64,000 bases of DNA from Cycas panzhihuaensis (GCA_023213395.1 CM041465.1:161145741-161209740), one strand, 5' to 3'; positions 11,850 through 24,257 are shown, numbered from the stretch's first letter. Program-made: numbers and translations. The notes: a model not told the origin generated them from the letters alone.

Positions 11850-12775
11850 ATTACAACTATACAATTTCTTATAACTCAGTTCCTAATGTTTTATTTCTTT
11901 AGTTGCAATCTCCTGTGTTTAATTTGTAATAGTTTACAACCCAAGTTATAACCTTATGCATCTTGGGTTGTAACCTTCTACTTCTTTGATTATAGCTACT
12001 TGTTTTCCTAATTGCAACCTCCTTCATTCAAGTTGCAACCTCTTTGTCTCTCTTGAGTCCAAGTTGTAACCACTTCACCTCCTTAGTTGCAACCTCTTGA
12101 GTGTGAGTTGCAACCATTTTGCCTTCTTGCTTACAACCTTTCGAATCCGTGTTACAACAGATTGCATTTGAGTTGTAACTAATTACATTTGAGTTATAAC
12201 TGATTACATCCGAGTTATAATTAATTCACCTCCTGAGTTATAATCTTTTGCATCCAAGTTTCAACCTTTTATATTTGAGTTGTAATTGATTACGTCCAAG
12301 TTACAACTGATTACATCTGAGTTGCAACCAATTTGTATCTTAGGTTGCAATCTTTTGTGTCTAAGTTGAAATCTTTTACATCTAAATTGCAACCAATTTG
12401 CCTCCTGGGATGCAACGTTTTACTTCTAAGTTATAACCAATTATGTCTAAGTTACAACCAATTGCATCCAAGTTACAATTGATTACATCTAAATTGGAAC
12501 TAATTTGCCTCATGAGTTATAATCTTTTGCATTTAAGTTGTAACCTTTTACATCTAAGTTGCAATCGATTCGCCTCCTAGGTTGCAACCTTTTACTTCAA
12601 AGTTGAAACTTGTCTTTCTTTCTTAGTTATAACCTTCTATGCTCTGTGTTATAACCTTTTTACTTCTCAGTTACAACCTTTTGCATCCTAACTTGTAAAC
12701 ATTTTTCATTCTTGGTTACAACCTTTTACGTCTTAGGTTGTAACCATTTTGTTCCATGAATTGTAAGAAATTTAT
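11850..12775. repeat. GTTGCAAC minisatellite, about 40 units of 21-23 bp
   Basis: Units such as AGTTGCAACCTTTTGCATCCA recur every 21 bp, with interspersed 23-bp variants carrying GCCTCCTG. The conserved centre is the 8-bp palindrome GTTGCAAC, seen also as GTTGTAAC, GTTACAAC and GTTATAAC, that is, with C-to-T on either strand. The 23-bp units change the frame, so the array is probably not simply coding. It lies between the integrase C-terminus and the extra ORF of element F. Confidence 0.85.
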
Positions 12776-12859
12776 ATCCTTGACCAATCCCATCTGTTAA
12801 AATCATTAAAGAAATTCTATTCCCATGGTTTTTGTCCACTTTTTTTTTTAAACTTACTG

Positions 12860-14060
12860 TATACTATTTTAGTCAAATTTCGTTGACCAATTTCTCAAGT
12901 AGTGTTCCATCAAGTTGTTGGAGTCACATTGCTATATTGTGCCAGATTTTGTTCACCTTGTATGAACCGAGCCATTGCAATTTTAACTTTTGAGGTTTTA
13001 TACGAAACTTACTATCATAGAGAAATACAAGATATCCTTCTTACAGCTATAGGACTTTGAGATGTCAATCTTGGGATACTTTTTGTCTTATCTTTTTTGC
13101 TTTTAGTTTCCACAAGGCTCTTGCCCATTTTTTATCCAGTTTCATTAAATCTACATGTCATTGATTCTATGAATCATCCTCTAATAGCCATAATTTAGAG
13201 GCCACTCTCAAACTTTCCATCTAGAATTCCAGAAGTATTATGGCCTCTAATCTATAGACCAACTAGAATGGGGTTTACTTGTGGGGCCTTTTTATTGTTG
13301 TCCCATCAGCTTATAAAATAGAATGAAGCCTCTTTGCCTAGTCCATTTGTCCTTGATTATAGATTTTAGATAATATCAATTTTAGAATTTTATTTGTGCT
13401 TTCCACTTACCCTTTTGCTCATGGATGGTATGGGGAAGACTTTGAATGCTGAATCAAAAATTCCAATGTAAGATGCTTTATTGTTTCATTAAAGAAGTTT
13501 CTTTCTCGATTAAAAATAATTTCTAACAAGTAGCCAAACCAAATAATTATTATTTCATATAAAAATTGGGCTATACTTTAAGCATAACACGTCCTCTTTG
13601 CCTTTACTTCAATCCATTCTATTAAAAAATTAGTAGCTAGCAGAATATACCTTGCGTTTGTACACCTGGCTAATTGATTGATAGGTCCAACAAAATATAA
13701 TCCCTATTTTTCAAATGGAACTTGGACCAATATGGGACACAAGGGTATAAAATGATTCTTTTCCAACTTTCCCACTCACTAGTATGCATCACAACTATAA
13801 ATCTATTTTTGTACATCTTTAGAAATTATAGGCCACCATAGTCCTGTGAATAGAATTTTCTTATAGATTTAATACCTTGATGTCTCATTGTAACTCTTTT
13901 ATGGGGTTCTCTGATGATAGCTTCTACTTCATGCTCCATTATTTATTTTCTTAGGTATGATCTAGTCCTATCCTATATAATATTCCTTAGATTAGTTAGA
14001 AAGGGAAAGTTTTTTTGGTGAAGCTTTGTCATTCTATGTGCTCCATCCCTTGCAATGTTT
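12860..14060 (-). pseudogene. Ty3/gypsy integrase (element F)
   Basis: The minus-strand frame shows the integrase core with SSPYHP then AKGQVESTNKILK, which contains the catalytic Glu (near 13.4 kb), then TPFQLVYRLEAI. The C-terminal module has WLGSYKV (12961-12981), followed by LQQLDGTLLEKLVN, as in Athila/Tat integrases (WLGP..V, LDGTPL..PVNG). Numerous TAG/TAA stops. The role in an intact element is insertion of element cDNA into nuclear DNA. Confidence 0.8.
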
Positions 14061-15470
14061 ATCTTGTTATCAGGTACTGTGTTATATCCTTGCACTATTT
14101 AGGAACTGCTTTGATAAAAAATAATTCTATGTCCAGAAAATCATTATGAATCCTTATTGCCAATTCTCCATCCACTTCCTTTGACAATAAGTTAGGGATT
14201 ATATGCTTGACACCTTTCTTGACAATGATCTTAAAATTAAATTCCTAGAACAACATAAGCCACCTACTAATTCTTCCTTAGACTATAGGCTTATTGATTA
14301 AGTATTGAAGGGTTCGATGATCTATAAAAAAAATAAATATATTAGCCAATAAATAGTGTCTAAATTTCTAGAGAACATATATCATGCCCAAACCTTCTTG
14401 TTCTATCACCAAGTAATTCTTTTTAGCCTTTGTTAGTTTCTAGATTATAAAATAAATTAGCAAGTCAGTATTATCATCTTTTGGCTATGTTAATACACAT
14501 CCAATAGTAAACAAAGAGGCATCTACATGTACATGGAAAGGCTTATCCCAATTTGGAAATCTAAGAATTAGTGCTTAGGCTATCTTTCTTTCCAATAATT
14601 CAAATTCCAACTGCTATTATAGCTTCCATTGTCATTCAATCATCTTTTTTAATAGGATTTCTATGGGGTTAACTATATGAGCATATTTTTTTATGAATTT
14701 ATAATAGTACCATATCATTCCTAAAAATCCTTTAACCTACCTTTGTGTTTTTGGCACTAGGAAATTTAAAGTCATTGCTACCTTATTGGGATCTATGAGT
14801 AGTCTATTCTTTGTCATCACATGATCGAATAAGGTCCTAAATGACACCATAAAAGTGCATTTTGTAGGATTTAAACATAAATTATTCCTTCTACATGTTT
14901 TAAGCATTAAATGCAAACAATTAAGATGATCTTTAATAAAGTAAATAGTGTCTAATTATCCAGAAATACCTCAATTATTTTTTCTATTATTTATCTAAAG
15001 ATATTAAGGATTACTCTTTAAAATGTTACAAGGGCATTCATTAATGTGAATGGCATTACTCTGAATGCATATACACCCCATTTTATAATATAGGTTATCT
15101 TTAATTAGTTATATAGTGTAATTTGAACTTACTGTACCTACTGAATCCATCAGTGAATGAGTATACATCATATCCTGCCACTTTTCCTAAAATATTTTAT
15201 GTGAAAGGAATTAGGAATAAATCCTTTTTTGTGGCCTTGTTTAAGGCTCTATAATTGACACAAACTCTAAACTTCCCATTTTTTTAGGAACGACTATGAT
15301 AGGACTTACCCATTCATTGCTTTCAACTTCCAAAATATAATTTGCTTCTAATAACTTATCAAGCTTAGCTTTGACTTTCTCCTTATACTTTGGACTGATG
15401 CGGTATGATCGTTACCTTACTGGTTTAGCTCCCTTTATTAGTTTAATTTTGTACTCATCCAACTCTAGTC
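14060..15470 (-). pseudogene. Ty3/gypsy reverse transcriptase and RNase H (element F)
   Basis: The RT N-terminal motifs near 15.25-15.38 kb read SPIIVVPKK, then FRVCVNYRALNKATKKD, with VAGYDVYSFTDGFS at about 15.15 kb. The polymerase active site at 14952-14966 reads VFLDN where the family has F/Y-x-D-D; the second Asp codon GAT is now AAT, so the enzyme would be dead. RNase H follows (about 14.68-14.06 kb) with FRHYLLANIFIFFIDHRTLQYLINKPI, broken here for length. Many stops; the copy is non-functional. The motif set (RALNKATKKD, VAG..YSF.DG.S) is Athila/Tat style. Confidence 0.8.
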
Positions 15471-16657
15471 GAATGCCTTTTAAATCCTTATAGGACTAGG
15501 TAAACATATCCTTATATTCTAAAAATAGCGAAGTAGCATGCTACATCATTTCCTCATTCAAATAATCACCCAAGGTGTTCATGTGAGGTTGCTCTTCTAC
15601 CCTAATATTGATTTCCTTCATCTTTAATTTTTTCCCTTGTACTATTTTGCCATCTAGACTTAATATGTGAGTCGATGCAATATCTATGCTACGATCTCTG
15701 TATTCTTATGCAGAATAACTAGGAAGAATGATTTATTGTTCTTGCAAAATTTTCGCTTCCTCTTTAATTTCAATCTAAAAATAATGCTTTACTTTTTCTA
15801 GAATTCTTTCCTTTAATTTTTGTAAAATTCCTTCAATATGTTCATTTTGACTATAATACATAAAAGTTTGATAATTATTTTCTATTATCACATCCCATTC
15901 TATTAGTTTTATTTTTTCACAAGAGTTATACCAAATAATGGAAATTCCTTTAAACGTTGCCCCCCAATATTGAGTCTAATCTTTTTTTAGAATTTCTTAT
16001 GTTGTCCACTTCTGAACACACTTTTGCACATGTAAGTAGGGATCATCCCTATTCCAAAATAAAGGAACCTCATACATTTGGAATCTCATTAAAAATTGTT
16101 TACTCATTTCTTTCCAAGAACTAAAATTTTATGCATACGCATCATACCAAAATTGAGCTTATCTTATCGAAGAATAGGGAAACATAAGATTCTAGAATTA
16201 TTGATGCCATTTATTCTTTATTATATTAATACATTATTCCAAATGATTTTCTCCTTGTTCAGGATTACTATTGTATTTAAGTAATTCACAAAATATAGAA
16301 GCAATTTTTCTTTACATATTCTTTTCTATTTGGGGTGACTCTGATTGTATTTTTTCTTTGTTTTCTTCTTCTAAAGAATTTATGTAGCATTCTAAATGAT
16401 AGCTCAAGGCTGGTTATGTCTCTTCGTAGGCATTGTGGAGCTAATTTAATATATAGGATGATGAAGGGTTGTTTGGCAATATTAGTTGTATTTGAAAAGT
16501 TGTTTCATAACAATGGCTTATTATAGATTCTATGGTTGTTGTTGTAAATGAAGATCAGCCTTCATCTTTAATATTTTCTATCTTTGGTCCACTTGAACAA
16601 GGGAAAATTCATTGTCTTTTCTCCTACTGAAAGAGTAAATGTATATCTTCTCTAATC
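15471..16657 (-). other. protease-to-RT linker region of element F
   Basis: About 1.2 kb of AT-rich, stop-filled sequence between the protease and the first RT motif. It is the expected place for the pol linker, and no separate domain is recognised. Confidence 0.4.
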
Positions 16658-17029
16658 CTATATTGCCTTTGTATCTAATAACCAAGGTCTTCCTAATAAG
16701 GCCAGATAACTCTTCCTTTGATCTTGCATTTGAACTATTGTAAAATCGAACAATATAGTTACTCCTGCTACTATTACTGGGATATTCAATAGTGTTCTCA
16801 TGGGCCTTCCTTGTAATTGATTGGATAATCTAATGGAATAATTTGGGGCAACCATATTAGGCCTTCTGAAGGTTATCCATGAGGATTGAGGTAATACATT
16901 CACTCTTAAACCCCTGTCCATAATAGTTCTACATAAAGTTGTTCTGAAAACCATCATTGGGACTCCAGGGTCTACTCCTATATCTTTTATAGCTTTAAGT
17001 ACTAGTTTCTCAATTTGATCTAATACCAA
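16658..17029 (-). pseudogene. Ty3/gypsy aspartic protease (element F)
   Basis: A 123-codon open stretch with IMDRGLRVNVLPQSSW and LALLGRPWLLDTKAI. The family pattern is D-x-G-S-x-V-N-x-L-P, then LLGRPWL. Here the D-S/T-G triad reads D-R-G, so the Gly is kept but the preceding residue is changed. It has no stop but is followed by a stop-filled linker, so it is a remnant rather than a gene. It sits at the upstream end of element F pol. Confidence 0.75.
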
Positions 17030-17365
17030 TTATTGGAAGTACCCTATTTTCCAAGGTAGTAGAGAGTTTAGAATAAAACCGAATGTAAGAAAAATTTCAC
17101 ACCATTAGCTACATAAATTATTATTAGGATTGGAAACCCTAGGGTAAAAGATGAGCAATGAATAATTGAGTAAGAAGAAAATAACAAGACATTTTAAGAT
17201 CAAGATCTTTAAGAAATTAGGGTTTCTTTAGGCTAAGAATTTTATTCATAATCATAAGGGTTTCATCTAGTCTTAGAAGAAAGAAACCCTTTTTCTTTAT
17301 TAATGTGTGAATTCCACTTAGAGGCATCAAGACAATCAAGATTTGAAGCTAACAAAGAAGCAAGG
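17030..17365 (+). other. 5' flank of a plus-strand gag, AT-rich
   Basis: About 330 bases between the minus-strand protease and the plus-strand gag start, with no LTR end or PBS recognised. The junction of two pol/gag pieces in opposite orientation falls here. Confidence 0.3.
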
Positions 17366-18782
17366 ATGCCAAGCTTGGAGTCTATAAGCAAAACATCAAG
17401 TAGTGGATAATTTAACAATGTCGAAGAGGAACAAATCCCTAGTTCTCTAATGAATTTGGGAAGTAAAAATTTGGGTGGTAATCTAGTGGGAAATAGAGGA
17501 GGACATGTAGGACCATAGGGTCAACTACCATTAACATTGTCAAATTCTCAACCCTATGTAATTGTTCCAAATGATGAGGTTTTTAATAGTTTATAATATG
17601 ATGGTAATGGTGACCCATCTTACCATTTGCCATTGCTCTTGAATTTAATCAAGATAAAGAAAATTTAAAATGAGAAATGGATTAAAGAATTTTTTTTTAT
17701 AACTTTGTAAGGAATGGCTATTCCATGGTTTTAATATAAAAATATCACAGATCTAAATTGGGAGAAGGTGCAATAATTATTCATTACAAGATTTCAAAAA
17801 TTAAAAGACCCACTCTCCATCTTGCAAGACCTAGAGAAATTATAATAGCAACCTAGAGAAATTATAACAAATTTTGATGCCAGAATAAGAATCATTATTA
17901 GTAAGATGGATCCAAAAAAATCCTATCTCTCCTTGTCAAATGCTAAAATATTTTGATCAATATTTATTGCCTAAAATTAGAAATAAATTTTATTTGTACC
18001 TAATAGAAAATTATAAATAGGTCCTAGGCCTAACTTTAAAGCTAGAAAACCAAATGTATAATGCACATGCAACATTTGTTAGCAACTTGAGTTCCCAATT
18101 GAAAATTTTGAGGTAGGATAGAGTATCCTTATGAAGGTAGCCACTTCCAATCATTCTAAATCTTATGTTAACATTCCAACCAGTATTAGAGAAATTGAAG
18201 GCAAAAATTATAACATTAAAAATTCATTTAACAATACTAGAAAGGAAAGATATGTGGTACCTCTTGCCTTGTAATCAATTAGGTAACACTATGAATAAGC
18301 ATATTAAACAAGGCATGTGGTGTGCCATCTATGAAATAAGTAATCACAACATAATGGATTATGGATTCAATGGGCAAAATACACAAAGAAAAGGGAGAAG
18401 TGGTTGAAATATGATAGGAGAAATACACAACATGTATTATTAATAGATAATAAAACATAATAAAAAATAATATAAAGAAAAAATAAATCTCACATGATGT
18501 TATTTATGATTTTATTAGGGACACATTACGAAAGATTATCTAATGGAAAAACCTAGAGGACAATAAGTACATGAGGAATATAGACCATTGGGCCATGAAT
18601 GAGATCATTATCTAAAGAATCTCCACTACAAATAAGTAGATAATCTAGCTGAAAAAATAAATGATGAAGGAAAATTAGTAGTCCAAGGGGAAGAGATGAA
18701 ACAAGTAGAAGCTCTAAAAGCTTTGAATACCTAACAAAAATTATAGAAGTTATAAGATATACCAATTAAAGTCCAAGCTTCA
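17366..18782 (+). pseudogene. Ty3/gypsy gag with mutated zinc knuckle
   Basis: The frame starts at an ATG at 17366 (MPSLESISK). A capsid-type helical region follows with GMAIPWF, DLNWEKVQ and LFITRFQKLKDPLSILQDLEKL (broken here for length), like Athila/Tat gags. At 18321-18362 the spacing C-x2-Y-x4-H-x4-Y exactly matches a CCHC zinc knuckle whose second and fourth Cys have become Tyr (TGY to TAY). About a dozen CAG/CAA to TAG/TAA stops. A copia LTR at 18783 interrupts it. Because element F (minus strand) lacks its own gag just to the left, this could be an inverted piece of a related element or a separate insertion. Confidence 0.7.
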
Positions 18783-19145
18783 TGTTGGGGTTAATGTTCC
18801 TCACCTAACTCCCACCATTAGAAATATGTGAAGTGTACATATCTTCATGGTAAGTCAAGGTAATATTATTTTATTATGCATTGTTATTATTTTAATACTT
18901 TGTTATTATTTTATATTATTTTAAATTTAGAGGTTAAAGAGGGTTACCTCCTTCCTCCCAAGTATATATTTTATGGGGTACAAAACCTTGGTGTTCATAA
19001 ATGCCACCTTTAATAAAGGATTTTTGAATGTACTCTTCTACAATGGATTATATACAATGATATTTTAATATTGCTTTCAATATGGCTTGAATACTAGTTT
19101 GATTTATATGTTCATCGACTTCGTTCTAATCACCATATTCCAACA
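18783..19145 (+). repeat. Ty1/copia 5' LTR (copia-3), 363 bp
   Basis: Starts TGTTGGGG and ends CCAACA, perfect 6-bp inverted ends (TGTTGG/CCAACA). It is followed two bases later by an initiator-Met-type PBS, so it is a 5' LTR. It interrupts the zinc-knuckle end of a gag. No 3' partner was found. Confidence 0.8.
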
Positions 19146-19147
19146 TT

Positions 19148-19159
19148 TGGTATTAGAGC
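19148..19159 (+). other. primer-binding site, initiator-Met type (copia-3)
   Basis: TGGTATTAGAGC, one C-to-T change from the TGGTATCAGAGC expected for pairing with plant initiator tRNA-Met; spacer TT after the LTR. Confidence 0.85.
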
Positions 19160-20999
19160 TAGATCTTGGCAATATTTAATATCAGAGAAAAGAAATTAGT
19201 TTGAGATTTCATCCCCTCTAGAAAGAGATATTACTCTTGGAAGTTATAGATCTCAAAGTTGGATCTTGGCTAGAGCATCTTGATCTTGGCCTACTTGGTT
19301 TCATTTAACATTTTAGATCTTGGGCTACATTCGAAGATTCATCATTTGGCTTCATTTAGCATCAAGTAAGATCTATTGATTTTGAAGAGGAGATTTATCA
19401 AAACTACTCATAGCAAGCATTATATTGGTTTTATTCAATTTTTATAAAGCTTATTAATAGTTTTTACATCATTTTTCATTAAAAATTTGACTATTTTTTA
19501 TTTATATGCTTAAAATAATTTGTATTTTCTTAGATCTATGTAGAGTTTACAAGTATAATCAACCCAACAATCATTTGGAGGCATTATATTAGCATTTCAA
19601 CTAATATTTTTCATGATTTTAATTATTTTTTACTAATTTTTTGAGGGTTTGCAAAGAACTTAGACTTTTGTAGGCTGGTGCACTCTCCATAGTGATCAAA
19701 ACCATATCAAGCCACCACTCATTTTAGAGCTCTCTGAGTCAGATCCATACTAGATTTAACAATTTTATTTTTCGTCACTCTTGCAAAGAGATCTCCCTCC
19801 TAGAAGCTTGGCTACTCATTTTGGAAATGGAACCCCATTGCCCCTTTTTTATTTTATTTATTTCTTCTTATTTTTTAATTAGATCTCTTTTATGATAGGG
19901 GTGTAGGCTTGATACAAACTAATTGGAGCTATCTTAATCCATTTTTGAACTCTTTATGATTTGTACAACCTCCTCATTGTCATGTGCCCTCCACGACCAT
20001 CTAGGTGCAATAGACTTATTTTAGGTCAATTTTCTTTAATATTTCTTTCTAGATCTCATGTTCTTATCTATGGCACCTTGCTTGTGAGATTTGAAGGCTT
20101 ATTTCAATCATTTTCAACATCTTTTCATTGATCAAACCTCTTCTTCATACTCGTTTTCACGTGGGATGTGTAAGTGAAATCTTTTATTTTTTTATGAAGT
20201 TATAAACTTTAATAAATTTTAATTAAATTATATTTAATATTCATTTAAATTTTGGCATGTATTTTTGAATGTTAGCCCCTTTTTGACGTTAGCTCTCATT
20301 ATTTTTTGGGTCCACGTGACCTTGGTTTTCTTTTTGAAAGGGGCAGACATGAAATCTTTATAGGTTACTTTTTATAATTTTGGATTTAGAGAGGTTTAAA
20401 TATATTATATAAAATTTGAAATCCTAGCCCCCTTTCGCCCTCAGTAGGTGGTCATATTGACATCCAAGGTGACTTGGGCTTATTAGTTAAGGGGCTTATC
20501 ACCCCTCTCTTCTTATTTTGTTATTACAAAGAGGATCTTGGATAGTTTTTGCAATATCTTGAGATCCAGAACTCTATCTTTTGAACTGTTAGATTTCTCA
20601 TAAATATGTTTTGATGCTCTATGTATCAGAATAATTTTTATTATGATCAAATACTATTTTGTAGGTTTTTAAAGCTGATAAAATTAAGGTTTTAATTTGG
20701 TCCTAGTTGGATATGTTTGTAAATATATTAAGAAAACGTTTCACTTAAATTCAACACATTTCTTCAATATTTATCTACTAATTATTTGATTATATATTTT
20801 GATTGTTTTTAGAGGATCAGAAGTGTTTTTGTAGCCATATAGCTCTATTTTGGTCTCTTAAGGTAAAGGAGCCTTCCTTGGATCAAAATCATCAAATTAA
20901 TGAATTCTAACACCTTACAACTCTATTTTTAAGCTTTCATTTTATCTTCTAACTTATAAATTTGATTCAAAAGCCCTCCTAAAGATGATTTAGTTTAGA
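19160..20999 (+). other. long copia leader (copia-3)
   Basis: About 1.8 kb of stop-filled, T-rich sequence after the PBS. A block near 20.40-20.64 kb (AGTAGGTGGTCAT, then TTAAGGGGCTTA) resembles leader sequence at 25.59-25.78 kb and at 63.25-63.45 kb. No gag is reached before the sequence changes to a minus-strand gypsy gag near 21.0 kb, so the element is truncated. Confidence 0.55.
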
Positions 21000-21874
21000 C
21001 TCCCTCCTAATATCCTAATTAGACTCTCACCAAAAGGTAGGAGCATGTTCTACTATGAACTCTCTTTTAACTATACTAGTGATGGAGATGATATCCTTTA
21101 AGGAGTAGAAAATGCTAGCTTTTAAGTACATCTAGTTATGCTCCCCTAAAATATGATTAGCAACTAGGGTATATCAATCAAGTTACTAGATAACTCAATT
21201 TCAAAGTGCCTAGAACTCATTGGTGTATGATTTTATTAATGTGGTTTGTTTTATGAATTGACTAAAGAAAGAACTATTCTAAGTGCCATCATATTATTCA
21301 AAGAATCCTTTAAAAAATAATTCCCACATCTATCCTATCAAGTTATTCCTTTTCCACTATTAAAACCAATAAGATGGCATCCTATCTAAATGGATTATTA
21401 TAAATGTCAATTGTTCTAATGGTGACATGCGATTTAGATAGATGTATGATTCCAACTTACTAATCTAGCTTTTGGAAAAATCCTTGTTAGATCCAAATCA
21501 AATGTTGGTATTGTGATATTATGATGGACCAGATGTTGCCAAAGTGGAGGTACGGATCCCACAATATTGGAGGTAGGCTAGATTGGTGGAGAGTTGTAAG
21601 AGTTGGGTGGGCTCATATTTAATTTGATGATCAAGAGCATACTATTTAGTTTTTGGTTGAGACTATCTTTGAGAATTTAGACTGTGTCCTAAATTTATTG
21701 CTTTAATTCCTATTTCAATTCTTGTTTCATTACTATAACTTTGTTGGAGAGTGCCTCTAAACTAACTATCACTTATTCAAATTGAACTTCATTATTGAGT
21801 GTCTCTATTCTAGTTAACAATCTTTCAAAGTGAGTTTCTAACATTTAGATATGATTTGCCTATGTGGATGCCAT
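21000..21874 (-). pseudogene. gypsy family G gag, copy G1
   Basis: Reads from an ATG at 21874 on the minus strand. The first roughly 130 codons are a Glu/Leu/Ile-rich predicted coiled coil (ETHFERLLTRIETLNNEVQF, then VIVMKQELK), with CAG-to-TAG stops in place of Gln. A degenerate capsid region follows toward 21.0 kb. It has the same architecture as the gag at 53.95-55.2 kb: PBS, about 1.4 kb leader, then gag. Pol of this copy is missing. Confidence 0.6.
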
Positions 21875-23411
21875 GGGAGTTGAATCTAGAGTTAAATAAA
21901 TGAAGAAAGAGCTATTAAGAAGTGGGAAAGTTTAAATAATGGTATTTTAAGAAGAAGGAAGGAGATAAAAAGAATGAGTTATATAGAAGTGGTGGATTAC
22001 ATAAATAGGGAAGGGAACAAAGTAGAGGTGTTTATAGCCTATTAGCCCCCAAAAATAACAAATAATATCACCTAGTACATTCAGGTAAGTGAAATGAGAC
22101 TATCAGAATGAGGTAGGTAAAGTTTAGGGATAAAACGTTTATGGTAGGTCCCACAAAGGACCTAGATATTATTAAACCTAAAAACTAACTTAGTGGAGAT
22201 TGATCATTGTAATGCATTTATTGAAATATAATGTATGAATTTTAATGGCAATTTTTTAAGCCATGGGCTCTGTTTTTTTTTTCTTCTCTTTTCTTTTTTA
22301 TGAATCCAACTATGTAGGTTTTATCTAAATCAAATAAATATTTAGCAAGGTGACCCTACATACTGCATTGATTTTTTTTTAGAAGATGTTTGGGGAGGTG
22401 GACTAGACTAACTCAATAAGAAAAATTAGATAAACTTAATAAGCAAACTGGACTAGACAGAATATTGACTCTAATATAGATATAAACAAGATAGATTATA
22501 CTAAAGGTTTGGATAGGAATGTAATACTAGATTCTAGATTATGGAATTCTTAGCTTCTTTAATTCTTAGGAAATCAATTGTCTAGATTTGATACTTTAAT
22601 ATTGTTGCTTTTGGAAGTGGTGCCTATTTAGGCTTGGGGTCTTATTGCTAAAGTGATGTACTCTAAAATGTCAAGGATTATATATATATCTTAGAGGTGA
22701 TTAATAGAATTTTCTTTTTTTAGTAATACAGATAAAATCATAATAATCATAGGATTTTTGTAATAAATACTTTTATTATAGATGTTGTAGAGATGAATAG
22801 AGGAAGCCTACCAAATATTAATAAATAAAAACTTTCATAAACTTCCTTATCAACATTATTGCTTGGCCTAATATCTTAGGGCACTACCTACAAAGAAATA
22901 TTAATACCTATAGGGCCAATATTCATATAAGGTTATTTTTTAGTTGTTAATTACTAACTTATGCATTATAACGGGACAAGTAATTGACAGGTTTCCTAAT
23001 CTAGGTTGGCAAGAGGAACCTATAAGGTCCTCTAATATACCTAAAGGTACATGGAGGCTCACTTTCGTACTCAAGTTTTGACTAAAGCTTCTACAAACAT
23101 TATTATATTACTTTACTTCATATATAGGTATATGCCCACACACACTTAACTTAGTAGTGATAGATCTCTATGATATTTAAAGACCCTGATATAGGGTCTC
23201 TACCCTAAGTACAAAGGAAAAAGGAGGGAATTAGTAGGATACAACTTCTGCCTACTCATAGCTTGACTGACTTGAGATAACATTAAGTAGATCCTTGAAT
23301 AAAATATAAACTATAAAATAGGGTTTATAGTGATATAGTAAGGGGGGGAAAAAATTCTTTTTCTTTAACTTCTTTCAATTTTTATTTCTACTTCTTCTAG
23401 ATTCTAAATTA
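21875..23411 (-). other. leader of gypsy G1
   Basis: About 1.5 kb between PBS and gag. It is colinear and clearly similar to 55196-56590: shared blocks include the stretch around CCCCCAAAAATA near 22.05 kb against GGTCCCCAAAAATATA near 55.35 kb, and the GGTCTCTACC / GGTCCTACCT region just after the PBS. No protein is recognised. Confidence 0.6.
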
Positions 23412-23424
23412 GGCTTTGATAGCA
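23412..23424 (-). other. primer-binding site, initiator-Met type (G1)
   Basis: The minus strand reads TGCTATCAAAGCC, a mutated TGGTATCAGAGCC, separated from the LTR by AG. The same spacing is seen at 56591-56605. Confidence 0.7.
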
Positions 23425-23426
23425 CT

Positions 23427-23833
23427 TAGAATATACCAAACCCTAATATTTCTTTAACTTTAAGCATAAAAGATAGGAAATATGGTAGCCAAGCTTTAAC
23501 TTTATAGCAATAAAAGCAAGATTATAGCTTAGATTATTTAAGAGCACTTTGAACACAAATTGACACTAAATAGACATCGATAAAGAGTACTAAAGTATGG
23601 TGTCTTAAGAAAGAAAATAAGGTTTAACAACTATTTTTTATAAAACTTGGCCTTATATAATCACATGAAGTCTCTTTATAGTAAATCTCATTGCTGAAAA
23701 AAATAGCCTCAAATTCTATTAATAAATATAAGTGACCCATCATACAAAATAATAACTAATACTAACCCTTTGATAACTAACACTCTAAGTGCTAGCTTAA
23801 CCCACTCCACTTGTAGAGGGTGAATGTGCAATA
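23427..23833 (-). repeat. LTR of gypsy family G (G1), 407 bp
   Basis: A minus-strand 5' LTR adjacent to the PBS. It aligns along its length, in the same orientation, with 60738-61120; shared blocks include CTTTAACTTTAAGCATAAAA and CCACTTGTAGAGGGTGAAT. Ends are inferred from that pair: the start was TG (now TA) at 23833, the end CA (now TA) at 23427. Confidence 0.75.
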
Positions 23834-24257
23834 GATAATTAGGGTCCATATGTCTTTAACCATTAATGCTTATAAGATCCATGATGATGATTATTCAATA
23901 TTTTTTAATTATGAATACAATTTTCTATAAAAATTTGGTATATTATAGCATCCTCCTATGGTTGCTAAAGTGAATGATAAGGAACTTAATCTAATTACAT
24001 TTTAAGGTTTTGTCAACCTTTATTTTAATGGTACTCCGAAAGAAAAGCCTACTCTTATAGGTGATGGTGGTTCTCTTATAAAATTGCATAGTAATGTTAT
24101 CTATAAATACTTGGAAGCATTGGGAAAGAAGACTAATAATGAAGCTAAAGTTATTGCATTATATAGAATATTACTTTTAAAACTTCTAAAAGAAAATAAT
24201 AAAATTCAAGTTATAAGAGATTCTGTGTTGATTATTAATGTTATTAAAGGTAAATGA
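23834..24257 (+). pseudogene. L1 LINE 3' end: RNase H domain
   Basis: From about 23950 the plus frame gives GFVNLYFNGTPKEKP, then TNNEAKVIALYRILLLKLLK, then VIRDSVLIINVIKG, ending TGA at 24255-24257. This is the RNase H type fused to the C-terminus of plant L1 ORF2 (FDG..., NNEA..AL, GDS..). The first catalytic Asp (F-D-G) is Asn here (GAT to AAT); the Glu of NNEA and the Asp of RDS are kept. One stop (TAA for CAA) precedes the domain. The 5' part is cut off by the G1 LTR at 23833. Domain assignment is firm; LINE rather than LTR origin is the better fit. Confidence 0.75.

Larger units (their letters stand above)
8602..17029 (-). mobile_element. Athila/Tat-like Ty3/gypsy element F with extra 3' ORF and minisatellite
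   Basis: The minus-strand order is protease (17.03-16.66), RT and RNase H (15.47-14.06), integrase (14.06-12.86), GTTGCAAC minisatellite (12.78-11.85), then a sense-strand extra ORF (11.85-9.73). LTRs and its own gag were not found; the sequence right of the protease belongs to a plus-strand gag. Heavily mutated throughout. Confidence 0.65.

Noticed and set aside
11850-12775. Regular short repeats resembling a CRISPR array
   Set aside because: Units are contiguous 21-23 bp with no unique spacers, in a plant retroelement with no cas genes; it is a minisatellite.
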